DNA from: Uranotaenia lowii
Taxonomy: Eukaryota; Arthropoda; Insecta; Diptera; Culicidae
NCBI RefSeq assembly: GCF_029784155.1
Contig: NC_073692.1
Span: forward strand, 427,719,324-427,783,323
Direction: 5' to 3'
Length of the DNA stretch: 64,000 nucleotides
Both the position numbers and the translations under genes were made by a program. Below are positions 22,998-33,870 of this stretch, piece after piece (positions within the stretch are counted from its first letter, which is position 1; every line of letters starts with the position of its first letter). The notes under the pieces are model-generated. The model ran no database searches. It was given only the letters and a program-made list of their open reading frames with translations, and was not told where the DNA came from.

Positions 22998-23542
22998 ACT
23001 TGTACGGAAAAACTGTCCGTCCTGAACGTGCTCGATAATCAAATTGTGCCTCTAGTTCCGCGAAGCCATTACTCCGGATGCAAATTGGTAACCCAAAATA
23101 GCAAGGACACTGGTGGTTTTTCCAGGCGACCTTCTTCATCATCATCATCATCATCATCGCCATCATCGGATGTGCCACTTGGACAGAGTCCACCCGGAGA
23201 AGACGATCCACTTTCGTACGATCATTTCCTCAAAACAAGCACAACCGATTCGAGCGTCTCCATCGATGATGTTGATTTCAACATGACAGAAATCGATTTT
23301 TCCACCATGGAGACCAGCAATGGGTCGGAATCAAATGGTGGCGGCCAATCAGATGGCGCGATGTTGGTAGCGCTCAATGTGCCTTACAACAATTTGGAAA
23401 ACACCACCGACTATCGGGTGTTTGTGGAAGAACTTTTCCCGGAAAGTGACAACGCGACCAGAGTTCGACGATCAGCCAAGTATGATAGCAAATTGATTGT
23501 GAGCTGCTCTAATTTCGGTAGATTTACTAGTTCGAGACAAAG
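22998..23542 (+). CDS. Tmem145: TMEM145-like protein, exon 3 (ectodomain with long acidic insertion)
   Basis: Codes residues 80-261. It begins TCTEKLSVL and continues PLVPRSHYSGCKLV, where the vertebrate form has YAWSGCQVV. It then leaves the family pattern for about 120 residues before returning at KLIVSCSNFGRF, where the vertebrate form has TRYLSCSSGRSF. The insertion is Ser/Asp/Glu-rich with a nine-serine run coded by a TCATCATCA microsatellite (23136-23159), N-glycosylation-type NMT, NGS and NAT sites, and a furin-type RVRR motif coded at 23460-23471. The exon ends CAA AG before GTACGA, phase 2. Confidence 0.9.
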
Positions 23543-23635
23543 GTACGACCAGATGTTTATGACTGACTGGTAGCGTGTGAATATTAAATCATTCAATTTG
23601 GTTTGGTTTGTTTTGTTGTCCTGTTTCGTTTGCAG

Positions 23636-23760
23636 GTGGTGGTACATCGCCATTTCTAACTGTGGCAGTAGCAAAGGTTTGGATGTGTTCTATCGTTTCA
23701 AGATGACCAACGGTGAGCCGGCGGACTTTTGGTCCGAGCATTTTTCCGCTGATGAAATGT
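23636..23760 (+). CDS. Tmem145: TMEM145-like protein, exon 4 (end of ectodomain)
   Basis: Codes residues 261-303. It reads RWWYIAISNCG and then HFSADEM, near-identical to RWWYIALSKCG and HFSADE in vertebrate TMEM145. The acceptor is TTTGCAG at 23635 and the donor GTAAGT at 23761. The last base (T) joins AT of exon 5 to make a tyrosine codon, so DEM is followed by YILP. A large intron (6176 bases) follows. Confidence 0.93.
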
Positions 23761-26700
23761 GTAAGTTTGTTACCATTGAGAATTATTTGGAAAGAGTCTT
23801 TATGATTAGTTTTTCCGACTGCTTTGGGTTAGATTTTTTATGAATGACGAAGTAACGGTGCCTTACCAGCTCACATGACACGTGTTTTTTTCGGGTCTTT
23901 AGGTATTAAATTTTAATTTTAAAAATATCTTTTTTGAGAAATAATTATGCAACAGGTAGGGATTTTGAATGAAAAGTTTGATTTTTGAGCATTTTTTTCG
24001 AAAGCTGATAACAACTTTTGTTTGAATAAAATAAATTAGAATTTGCTCTTGCAATCACAAACCAAGCTCAAGACGTAAAAAGTTCGTCAAAGGGCAATGC
24101 TAACAAAATTTTCTAGGTACTCCATCGATTTCCAATTTTTTATAAAAAAATGTAGTTAAAAAAGTTTTCTATTTCCGAAACATTTCCAATTTTTTCCTCC
24201 CTGATACCAGCTCAAAATTCAGTTTCTCTACAATTTAAACAAATAATGACAGAACCTTCATTTGTCAGAAATTTGTAACTGGTGAATGATTTTCTTCAGT
24301 TATAAACAAAACAGTTGGATAGACTCATAAATGAATGATAAAAAGCAATCGATAGTTGAATCTGATAAAGTTAAAAAAAATCAAAAACAAGATTGAATCT
24401 GGTTTAATTCCTCCCGACTCGCTTCAGTTTGTGAAAAACTTTGTACAAATGATTTCGTTATACGTCTTAACATCGCCACTTGAATTGAAATAGGCCCTTT
24501 CTGCTTTCAACAATTTTTAGGGACATAACACGAGCGCCAAAATACAATTTACGGATAATTATTTAATTAGTAATGACGTTTTCATCAACCTCAGATTCGT
24601 GTCATAGCTTAAAAAGTTTTTCCGAATGTTTCAAAACACGTAGTTTCAACATGGCAAACTATTTTGAAATTTCATTTTAGCGTTCTCGAATTTGTCTGCG
24701 TGTGTGTACATTTTGTTTTTCTTTTTTTTTTTTTGGAAATGATCCTAAAATAACTCTGATTTGGTAATGAGGGGTAAAATTTTATCTCTATTACATATTT
24801 CATTAGAATTTCCAGATAAGCTTATACGCAAAAGGTTGTGGATTGTAGGAAGGTCATAAAATAGTCGAGTTCAATCACTTGCAGTAAGGGGGATGATCTT
24901 CTCTGCAGTTGTACATTTCCGAGACCAAATGTGCTCAGAAACATGTGGGAAAAAACTCTTGACAACCCAAAATGATGGCTTGAGGGAAATGTTCCGATAT
25001 GCGTCTATCGGTTTGCGTCATAAAATTAACATTTTGAAATATTTTTCGATGGTTAAAAATCATGCGTACTGAAATAGGTCGCCAAAATTTTACGGAAATT
25101 GCTTTAAAACGAAGTTGAGAATTAGAAATTTAAAAAGTTCGAAGAATTTTAAATGCACTAAATTAGGCCGGAACAAATTTCAAATCCTTCTTTTGTCACT
25201 CAGAGTTGGAACATCGCGAGGGGGGATAATAAAAAATAACGAAAAAAACCAATAAATTGGAATAAATTGCACGAAAGCTTATACGCAACAAAATTGTGTA
25301 CTATATCATTGCACAAAACCTATATAAATCAAGTAATTTTTTTTATAGAAAACCAATTAAACCAAGAATTCAAAAGGTGATACAACTCCCATCTTTCACA
25401 ATTTGATAATTTTTTCAAAATTTTCATAAAATATTTCAAACTTTTATATTTAAGGGGAGGGGGGTTGTTTAAAACACTGATAGGGGTATATTAGTTACTC
25501 GGTTTTAGTTCTGGCTATTAGTAGTCTTTTATTGAAAAATCAAGTTCTCTATTAATGTCAGGTATTTCATCATATAGATTAACATCAATGTATACCGTGC
25601 GAGATCCAATGGTCGCGTATTGCCGTTTTTCTGTTGTTGTTAATAAATAATTAAACAAATTCTTGAATTTAATTTTTGAGCAACCCGTGCGCCATCTATA
25701 ATGTATACTATGAACAACCTATTTTTCCAATCAAGGCTATTTTTTATTACGCTTGCTGTTTCCTGAAGCTCGACTTTCAAAATGGCTCAAAATTTTGAAT
25801 TTTATCGAAGTAATAACAAATTTTGCCGATTGTCCTTATTCGGCACAAAAACATAGGGGAACTGGGTATAAAATGCGCAGTCGGGATTAGATGCTCCACC
25901 ATCAGTATTTCACTAAACAAATATCGTTCAACATTTCTGAAAATGCCAGATCGTTCTATTTACATTTTTATACGTATCTAAATATTTGTGGACCTTCTAA
26001 GTTTTCTATATTGCGTCAGTTTTCTATATTCTATATACGAAAAACGAAAACAAATTTTTAAGGAGATTTTTTCAACTTTTTTCGTAAGGAATTACGGCAT
26101 CTATCAGCAAAACATTTACCTGGCATCTGTTCCAATGATGGTCTTGACAATCATCACACAACGAAAAATTTCCTTATTCAATAAAATTTTTTCCGTTATT
26201 TTAAACGATTTTTAATAAACCTATCTAGGCAGGGCAAAACGTGCCATGTCCGTTTATCTTTAAGCATGTTTCATGTTTGTTTAAATTTATATGCAGTTTT
26301 CATCACAACAATTTTAAGGATATTTATATGTTGAATTGGAAAACATAACTTGAATATAAACGGATATATTTAAAATTGCTAAATTTAATATAGGTTTAAT
26401 TAACTATTCACAAGAACGTCAGTATATCTGGCAGCACTGCGCGTAGCTATACATTTTTCCATCTGTGAAGTAGAAAAGAAGTGTTTTTACCTGGCAAACA
26501 CTTTCGGAGGCCCTCGAATTAATAAACACTTATTAATCGTTAAACGGCGCGTTTGGGTACACACATATGCGCACTTTGCCCCAAACGAAATGGAAATCAT
26601 ACTTTAGAAAGCCTTTCAAAATTTAACGATTCAGACGTTAATAATTGGTATAGGTGTTCCTGTTTGTATATTTCTGGTGAAGAACAGTTCCCTTTTCAAA

Positions 26701-26819
26701 ACTATTATCGAATTTACTGGATTCCGTTTGGAGTAATTGTAAAATCGCTTCATTTGTTAAGCTGCCTTACTACTCATTTCTTGATTATGATCTTATGAGC
26801 TTCTTAGACACATGCATCA

Positions 26820-27595
26820 GAATTGAATTGTTTATTTCTTAATCCATCGGACCAGAGGTCTAAATGGATGTGATGGGAAAAGCACAAGGCACAAAAACCC
26901 ATCAGTGGAGATAGCATAGACGATACAATAATTAACAGAATGTAAAAACTAATACTACTGATTTACAAAATAAAAGCAATACTAAGATCTATCATCAAAC
27001 AGAAAACAAAACAAAAATTAACTTAGCATTGTAGCTCGTAAGCGGTTCACAAACATATCACTCGTTAAATTAAAATCAAATTCACTACATACATTGTTGA
27101 ATACTGCACACATGGAACGAATAGGCTCATTCTGACCGTAGAGTGTTCGATGAAATCCTAGCCGTAGAAATTCTCGCGTTCTCAGTTGTCTAGGCACCAC
27201 GTTGAAGTCGACTCTCGCAAGAATGTTTGGCGCATCGATGTCACCGAGCAGCAATTTTCCAACAAACGCCGCCTTCAAGTATTCACGTCGGTTAGCGAGG
27301 GTATCCAGATTCAACCAGGAGCATCGCTGTGAATACGTAGGAGATTCTTCCGGGACTGGCCAGGGGCAAATTCGGAGTGCTGAGCGAGTAAATTTGGATT
27401 GTACGGATTCGATTCTACTGACCCAGGTGTCATGGCTAGGGCACCAGACGACTGCTGCAGATTCCAGGTGCGAGCGAACTAATGCACAGTATAGAGTTCG
27501 TAGACACTGTGGATTTGTGAATTCCCTAGTGGTTCGCAAAATAAATCCTAAACTCCTATTCGCTTTGGCTACGACGTAATTTAGTTGAATTGTTC
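26820..27595 (-). mobile_element. 5'-truncated non-LTR retrotransposon (reverse transcriptase C-terminus)
   Basis: An open frame on the minus strand (27590 down to 27018) reads NYVVAKANRSLGFILR, then LYCALVRSHLESAAVVWCP. This arrangement is diagnostic of the thumb/C-terminal part of Jockey/CR1-type non-LTR reverse transcriptases. The polymerase core and endonuclease are absent, so it is a dead 5'-truncated copy, as usual for target-primed insertion. About 200 bases of 3' UTR follow to about 26820. The frame is still open, suggesting a fairly young insertion. It lies antisense in intron 4. Confidence 0.88.
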
Positions 27596-27947
27596 TTTAA
27601 TAATCATAACTGGATTTTTCAAAACGATTTTTGTGTACTTTTAAAAATGCCCTTTAAAAATTTCGTGAAGCCCTTGAAAAAAAAAAAAACATTGTATAAT
27701 TTTAGTAAAATGCCTAGTTTAGACTGTAAATTGATTATTTACAGCCTAGTAGATCATTTTGAAGTGGTCTTTGTGAAATCAGGAACGGGTAATGTTAAAA
27801 TTTGTTTCAAAAATTGGTTTTTCTACGGTTGCTCCGGATCTTTTACAGTCTCTAATTGACTATTCCTGTCAAAAATTCTGCAGAAAACTGCACCACCAAT
27901 GAGTAGTTTGGAAAAGAGAAGGGATGTCAAGGACCAAGGATGTTTAA

Positions 27948-28555
27948 CCTTCCCATGCCGGTCGCAAAATATCCGTTTCGGGGAAATTTGAGTTGTAGTT
28001 TGATTTCGTTCTCCTGGCTGTAAATGTTATCCGATTTTGATGATATTATATTCATTGTGTAGGTAATTTGTTCTCATTACTCAAAATTTTAAAATAAAGT
28101 CGATATGTATTACCAAGTTATCAGAAACTGGTTCAGAAAGTAAAAAGCCCGAAAAATCAATTTTATTTTTAAAATGCTCATAACTTTTGACAGTTTTTCT
28201 GTATTTAAGTGTTTCATTAATGTTAGAAATCGTTAAGAATCCATCTATCCGAACAGTGTATAGATATGTTGGGATCCAATGAAAGTTTTGACCGCTATCT
28301 CAGATCTTCCGGTAGAAAAAAATCTAACTTTAAAAAAACGATATCCAAATTTTTCTTTGCTTAGTTGTATTTTATTTCCCAATGAACCGATTTTCAAAAC
28401 TCAAATTTCAATTTTTTGACGTTAATTTGATCATTATTTTCATAGAACATACTTAGTCTGTCAAAATTCCTAGTTCTTCAGTATATTGGAATGATGATAA
28501 AAAGAGATTCTGAATGTGTGCTTCGGGTCATATTGACCCGAACGGCATGGGAAGG
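27948..28555. mobile_element. 608-bp piggyBac-like TIR element flanked by TTAA
   Basis: TTAA (27944-27947 and 28556-28559) flanks inverted ends CCTTCCCATGCCG and CGGCATGGGAAGG. The right subterminal region has GGGTCATATTGACCC, a palindrome frequent near the ends of piggyBac-group MITEs. The interior is AT-rich and non-coding, so it is non-autonomous. Confidence 0.8.
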
Positions 28556-29493
28556 TTAAAAAAGATCGTTTGAAAAGAGAATTGAAAGAAGTTAAAACAC
28601 GGACATCACGGCTTCTATGATTAAATTTTTCATTTAGTTGATATAAAAAAGTAGGTTTAAATTCTGAATGTATAGATGCATATTTTTTAGAACACATGAT
28701 CTTCATTAATATTTCCAAATTTAGATATCCTACCCTCGTACACAACATGATCTGAAGAAGAGACCTTATGAGATTTGATGACTGTGATCATAATACGGTT
28801 CAACATATGTTACTCTTTTTTATGTCAACAGCCGAGAAAATACAAAAAAATACTTAAAAATCTGAGTTTTGATCGTTTCTTCCTGTTAAAATCTCAGCCC
28901 TTGAGAGTTTAATCAAAAAACGATTTTTCATTGAATGTATTCTATGTTTAGCTAACCAAGCATATTTTATTGATTTCAAATAGCCAGAAAATCGATTTGA
29001 AATATTGCTTTTAATCCCATATTATGTTTTCGCTTTTAATCTTTGAAAACCATCATAGCGCTAACGGCTAAATATTATATTTTTTTTCATTTAAGTTGTC
29101 TTGACTATAAAATTATGTTATAAATTGTTTTGTACCAAAGCGCCGTATTTGCAAATAATATTATAAAACTAAAGTGTTGATCACAAAATTTATAAGGTAG
29201 TGTGTTGTACATAGACACTTTTTTGAAACATAGGTCCCGCGAGCTTTAACTTTCGTTATTAAAAAGTTTCAATAGACTCCAATCATAAAAGCGCTTTCGT
29301 ATTTTTTTTATTATATTAAAGCGTTTGGAGTCGTTCAACTTGGCGTGCCACTAGTGTGAAAAGTTAAAAAGTTAAAATATTCCAGATTCGTTACAAATTA
29401 AATTTTTGTCATAAAAAAATAGGGGAAAAAGTGGGAAATATAGCTGAAGATTTCTCTAATAGGATTCTGGATTTGTGATTTTTTTTTTTCTAG

Positions 29494-29581
29494 ATATGAT
29501 GTTCAGCGAATTTCGTTTGACATCGAAAGCTTTGAGCGTCACCACGAAATTCATTGTGCTGCTGAATTGATACTCATCACG
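29494..29581 (+). other. Candidate cryptic or 'poison' exon in intron 4
   Basis: An 88-base GC-richer segment with a poly(T) tract plus TAG acceptor (29491-29493) and a GTGAGT donor (29582). Like true exon 5 it starts ATAT. If spliced after exon 4 it reads a tyrosine codon plus 24 codons and then TGA (29568-29570), and it shifts the frame of exon 5. Skipping it gives the family sequence (DEM-YILP), so the main mRNA must lack it. A second frame through the segment is open from end to end. The right boundary sits in a small palindrome (TGATACTCA...TGAGTATCA). Regulated inclusion is speculative. Confidence 0.35.
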
Positions 29582-29936
29582 GTGAGTATCAATTTCAAAT
29601 GATTATCTGAAAACTTGCAACTCTGCTGTATACTATTGATTGTAAACATAGGATTTCATAATGAAAATTTCACAGGAAGCAACTAGGTTTTTTATGCTTA
29701 TTTTGCGTTCTGAGGTACCAAAAAAGCATTAACATAGTCGACTCATAATCAAATACTGAGGTGCTCTTTTGGCTCGAGTTTATTGAGAGAAAGAAGCCTA
29801 GCAAGGGGAGATAGATTGCTTGAGAGTGAGTTTTCCAACTTGGACCGAATTCTTCCGAATTCCTAACTTATGGGTTCGTTAATTGCAGTGAGTCTCTTAA
29901 ATGCCTTTTGATACTTATAAGTTGATCATTTTCCAG

Positions 29937-30774
29937 ATATCTTGCCGATGTTGATGGTTGAATCGATAGCCTACACATTGCTGTTGCTGTCGGTGTTCCT
30001 GTGCGCTATCGAGCTTAAATCACGGCATCTCTACCACTGCACCTACCGTTTGTTTGCTCTGAGCGTGCTGTTGCAATGGTTTGGAGTTTTGCTGCTTAGC
30101 GTTACATGGTCGAAGTACGCCGTTTCCGGAATTGGACCGTTTCCCAGCTTTGGCGGATTCTTCACAAGTGCTAGTGAGATCACTTTTCTGCTGCTGTTGT
30201 TGTTGATGGCAAAAGGATACACGATCACCAGGGCACGGTTGAAAACTTGTGCCACTGTTAAGATAACGGTTTTCACCAACATTTACGCGATTGTATACGT
30301 TTCGTTGTACATCTATCAACTGGAAGCCTTCGATCCGGGAGAAGTTCTGAATCTGTACGAATCACCAGCCGGATTTGGACTCGCCGGACTCCGATGCATT
30401 GGATGGGGATTTTTCATTTATTCGAGCGCAGCTACGATCAAAAAGTTTACTGAAAAAGCTCCCTTCTTTTACCCTTTCTCACTGTTTGGATCTATATGGA
30501 TCATGAGTGGACCGATTCTAACTGTAGTCGGCGTCAACGTGCTGGACCCTTGGGTAAGGGAAAGTGTCATGCACGGTGCCTTGGCCTTGGTAGCTTTTTG
30601 TGGCCATTCTGCTTTCTTATGGCTAACGTGGCCGTCGAGGGCGAACAAAAGTTTCCCGTATCACGTGAGGACAAACCACGTGGGTATTTCTACCGTGGAC
30701 GATGAGGTCAATTATCCACGACATACGTATGAACCGGCTCCACCGGAAACGGGAATGATCATCCCTCTAGCAAG
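29937..30774 (+). CDS. Tmem145: TMEM145-like protein, exon 5 (seven membrane segments)
   Basis: Codes residues 304-581. Seven hydrophobic helices follow one another: MVESIAYTLLLL, ALSVLLQWFGVLLL, EITFLLLLLLMAKGY, VFTNIYAIVYVSLYI, IGWGFFIYSSA, LFGSIWIMSGPILTVVG and HGALALVAFCGHSAFLWL. Family signatures are GKGFTVTR-like AKGYTITR, FDPGEVLNLYESPAGFGL, and PSRANKSFPYHVRT after helix 7. All have near-identical counterparts in vertebrate TMEM145, which together with the ectodomain places the gene there rather than with classical GPCRs. The donor is at 30775 (GTAAAA), phase 2. Confidence 0.93.
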
Positions 30775-30836
30775 GTAAAATTCATAATTAGATTTTTGTT
30801 GTTTTTTAATTAAATGTTGTTTACCTCATATTTTAG

Positions 30837-31497
30837 CAACACGGCCACTCTCAACGGAATCTACGATCAATACCTACGGGAAAGGGACATCTATCATAGT
30901 GCATCGACTCCGATTAGCTACGTATCGTTTCCGGCAGCTGGAAAACCGTTGAATTCGCATCCTCACAACAACATTCAAACACAGCCATACTTTCGTGGGG
31001 GACAACCGATGCCTATAACCGAAGAAAATCAACAGACCGGTTACACCGGAAGTGCTCCTCAAAGCCTAGCCATCAACAACGATGGCAATAACAACTATGG
31101 GAACGACACACTGGTAGATTCAGGCCATCCTTCATTAGACATATCGATCTCGACTAGCCCTCCCAAGTTCGAAGGGAGTATTCTGCAGCAGAACAGTACC
31201 GATTCGAATGAGAATCGACCCGGTTCTGGTCGCAGTGTTGCCGGACCTTTGAGTCCGGACGAAGAAATTGCCAGTGAAATCGCTGTCGACAAACCACAAC
31301 CAACCGAAGAGCCTAAGCCGTTCAATCCGTTCATTGTGGGAGCAGCAGCAGCAGCGGAAGAAAAACGTCGGCTACCGAACAAAATCATCCTGCCAAGTTT
31401 GGAGGGGCATGGAGTAAATGCATCCGGCACTGGTAGCGCCTCATCGACAGTTCCGCGCCATCTTTTCGCCGCAAAACGCGAAGAAAGAAGCAGTTAG
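30837..31497 (+). CDS. Tmem145: TMEM145-like protein, exon 6 (cytoplasmic tail)
   Basis: Codes residues 582-801, starting SNTATLNGIYDQYLRE. The tail is hydrophilic and largely disordered, rich in Asn, Ser and Pro, with an alanine run (GAAAAAEEKRR) coded by GCAGCAGCAGC. It is much longer than the tail of vertebrate forms. The intron before it is only 62 bases (30775-30836). The stop TAG is at 31495-31497. Confidence 0.88.
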
Positions 31498-31573
31498 AAG
31501 TGTGAAGTTTTCAGAATTTGGTTTATTTCCTATTGAATTGCGTCACTTATATTTGTATGTATGAAAAATGAAT

Positions 31574-31579
31574 AATAAA
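31574..31579 (+). promoter_or_regulatory. Poly(A) signal AATAAA of the TMEM145-like gene
   Basis: A perfect AATAAA 77 bases after the stop; a short 3' UTR. Confidence 0.6.
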
Positions 31580-31599
31580 AAGCACAAAAGAACATGTAG

Positions 31600-32121
31600 A
31601 GCAACAACAATGTTTTACGTGATTTTTTTTTGCTTCTGTTGATAATATTTATCACTTGTAGCCTAGGACTCGTCATAAGAAGTTTTTCTTTCTGAAAATT
31701 AGCTTTTTTTTTTCTTCATTTGCGGAAAACCGATTGGATTGGAAAATTGATCAAAAGAAATTATGATTTTTCATAGCATATGAAAAACTAAAAGAGAATT
31801 AAAACAAATTTACGTTTCGTTGTAAACGAATGTGACATATGGTGCTGCCTTGAAGAAGTTTGAGACAGTAGAAATAATACAATTTTCAATCTTCGGAAAT
31901 TAAGGATTTTGTTTTCGACACAGGTTTTAAAAATATATTGAAAAGAAGTACTTTTCGATACATTTTTAAAAATAGTGTCAAAAGGTGCAACTGGACCAAA
32001 TACTACTGATTTAGAGTTACCTAAAATGGTGTGTTTAATAATGTCATTATTAAATTTATAACATTTGAGTTATGGTTGTAAGTGTAACACACTTTCGGGG
32101 AGCGAACAAACGAGATATTTT
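31600..32121. other. Intergenic, nothing recognised
   Basis: AT-rich with no coding-like frame between the poly(A) site and the foldback structure. Confidence 0.45.
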
Positions 32122-32523
32122 CACCCTCATTCTTGTTTTCGATCAAATGGCATTCGTTCGAAAGTTTTGCAATTTTGCATTCTTGTTTTGGTTCGAACGA
32201 ATGTGAACCGTTCGATCTTTCGAACATCGTTCGTACGAACAAAAAACTGCATTCCCGTTTTCGATCGTAAGTATTTTTTCTGGAGCAATTGGTGGAATTT
32301 AATGCAGATTATAAAATACAAAAGTGGTTCAAAATAACATATTTTGTGCAAATTTGTGAAGAAAAAGAAACATGTGATACTTAAACTAAACATAAAAATA
32401 GATCTCATTTTAGTGGGTTGTGCCAACGTAAGAACTTTTAACTACACAAATAACACACGACGTATTACAGGACACGACACTTAACGTTCTTACTAACGGA
32501 AAAAAGGAACTAAAATTACCTTT

Positions 32524-32566
32524 TTGTCGACCGGTTTCGGGCTCGATGTTGCCCATCTACAGGACG
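32524..32566 (-). ncRNA. Degenerate hammerhead-ribozyme-like motif beside the Penelope fragment
   Basis: Read on the minus strand, CTGTAGATGGGC is followed by an 8-base loop, then GCCC, GAAAC, CGGTC and GAC. This matches the layout core-1 (CUGANGA), stem II (GGGC/GCCC) and core-2 (GAAA) of hammerhead ribozymes, which are known in the repeats of Penelope-like elements. The core-1 A at its fourth position is U here, so activity is doubtful. It lies 80-125 bases downstream of the endonuclease stop, as expected for the element's 3' region. Confidence 0.35.
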
Positions 32567-32647
32567 ATGTCCGACTGATTACGTAGAAGAAAAACACTAA
32601 CACAGCATCATACTGTCACGCAGTATTTGTCGAAGAGGGGTTGGTTT

Positions 32648-33289
32648 TTATACATTTTTGTTTGCCAGGTTGAAAAGCGGCGAAATGATAGGCGCGTCAT
32701 CCTCGTTCATTAAAGGCCTCTCTGAAGTCGTGATGTACATCGATTCCCAGGCGTTTAAATGTGACGCTTTTCGAACACATTTTTTGAATTTCACCTTTTT
32801 CCAATCTATGGAATGGTTTAATTCTGATGCATGGGCGGCTACACTAGATTCGTTGGATCTGTTGTTTTCTACGGCGTTTTTATGCTCCTTTATCCGTGTT
32901 TTAAATTTGCGCCTTGTTTGGCCAATATAGACCGCCGGGCAGGCCTCGCAAGGTATCTCGTAGATACCAGATCTTTCCTCCGGAGGCACCTTATCCTTTA
33001 GTGAACCCAAACAATCTTTTAGGGTGTTGGAACTTTTGTAAGCCACTTTCAAACCGTGGTTGGAGAGGATCTTCCGAATACCATTGGTCAGTGGTGGGTC
33101 GAACGGCAAACTGACCCTTTGGGATTCTTCCTTTTCTGGTTTGAAAGTGGTGGCATTACTTCGGAACCTTTTTCTTTCGTGTTTGCGTAGGATTTTATAC
33201 ACAAATTCTTCATCGTAACCGTTCAGATTGGCCGCCAAATCATTTTGGTGCACAAAAACAAGCTGCGTTTCATTCAATGGCACACCGTT
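32648..33289 (-). mobile_element. Penelope-like retroelement fragment: GIY-YIG endonuclease domain
   Basis: A 213-codon frame starting TNGVPLNETQLVF and ending FNLANKNV. The C-terminal part reads SGIYEIPCEACPAVYIGQT and TRRKFKTRIKEH, the GIY...YIG core with its catalytic arginine and the CxxC. Then AAHASELNH supplies the histidine pair of the zinc-binding CCHH pattern seen in Penelope-type nucleases. The reverse transcriptase that normally precedes it is missing, and a stop codon lies just upstream. This is a truncated copy whose endonuclease frame is still intact. Confidence 0.9.
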
Positions 33290-33411
33290 TGTTCAACATA
33301 CCGATGGAAAACAGCGAGTTTGAAAGCGAAAAAGAAAGGATTTTATTGGCAAATTTTCTAGAATACAAACTCATTTTTATTTAAATTATTTTAAATTTTT
33401 TTTGATTTTTT

Positions 33412-33627
33412 CTATGCGAGTTCCGATCTCCTACGACGGGACAACTTTCCAGCAGCAACACCCCCGCCGGCTGGTATCGGCTCCGATTTGTCGAACTTCT
33501 GGAATTCACACGAAATAGCCTGCTGAAGCTGCTGCTGTGGATGCTGCTGGAGGTTTGCTTGGTGGGCCCGATCCGCTCGAACATGATTTGCTTTTTTTTC
33601 CTTAACCCTGGCCCGTTTACGATTTTC
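33412..33627 (-). CDS. Coding-looking 3' exon of unknown gene (possible captured or retrocopied fragment)
   Basis: 71 codons to a TAG stop at 33412-33414, starting right after a CAG acceptor (33628-33630). It starts ENRKRARVKEKKANH, then a Gln-rich LQQHPQQQLQQA, and ends GKLSRRRRSELA. Composition is strikingly GC-rich and protein-like against its surroundings. Two AATAAA signals follow on the same strand (33376-33381, 33342-33347). I do not recognise the protein. It could be the last exon of a host gene, or a fragment carried inside the foldback structure. Confidence 0.35.
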   Translation of the reverse strand, partial: ENRKRARVKEKKANHVRADRAHQANLQQHPQQQLQQAISCEFQKFDKSEPIPAGGGVAAGKLSRRRRSELA

Positions 33628-33870
33628 CTGTTTCCCGGTCCGATAATAAAAAATTCACAAAATTACAATCATACAGGTTGTTTACTTTTGTTGGCACACG
33701 AGAAATGTCATTTTGATACAGCAAGGCTGCTTAGAAATTTCGAAATTCATCTGGTAACACCAACATCGAACGTATCGCATTCGAACGAAAACAAGAATAG
33801 CTTTTTCGAATTCGATCGAAAGTATCCGTTCGAACGAACGACAGATACGCCGTAAACAAGAATAAGGGTG

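Larger units (their letters stand above)
23761..29936 (+). other. Intron 4 of the TMEM145-like gene (6.2 kb)
   Basis: GTAAGT at the start, TTTTCCAG at the end. It holds a truncated non-LTR retrotransposon (26820-27595), a TTAA-flanked TIR element (27948-28555) and a cryptic exon-like segment (29494-29581). 23880-26800 is AT-rich with no gene. A motif TAGGGGAACTGGGTATAAAA near 25854 resembles the left end of the TIR element at 44976, without a clear partner. Confidence 0.8.
32122..33870. mobile_element. 1.75-kb foldback structure with ~120-bp inverted arms
   Basis: The left arm (about 32122-32250) begins CACCCTCATTCTTGTTTTCG. The right arm (about 33755-33870) is its degenerate reverse complement, ending AAACAAGAATAAGGGTG. 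Both arms are built of repeats of ATTCTTGTTTT and of the palindrome CGTTCGAACG. Between the arms lie a Penelope-like endonuclease fragment (32648-33289) and a coding-looking exon with poly(A) signals (33412-33627). Either a foldback transposon has accumulated or captured other DNA, or two opposed copies of a MITE flank it. Confidence 0.55.

Noticed and set aside
23136..23160. Serine run in exon 3 taken as evidence of an intron or frameshift
   Set aside because: The frame is open on both sides, both flanks match the family, and no GT-AG pair removes the stretch while keeping phase.
29494..29581. Treating this segment as a constitutive exon of the TMEM145-like gene
   Set aside because: Joining it after exon 4 gives a stop and breaks the frame of exon 5. 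Direct joining of exon 4 to exon 5 restores the family sequence exactly.
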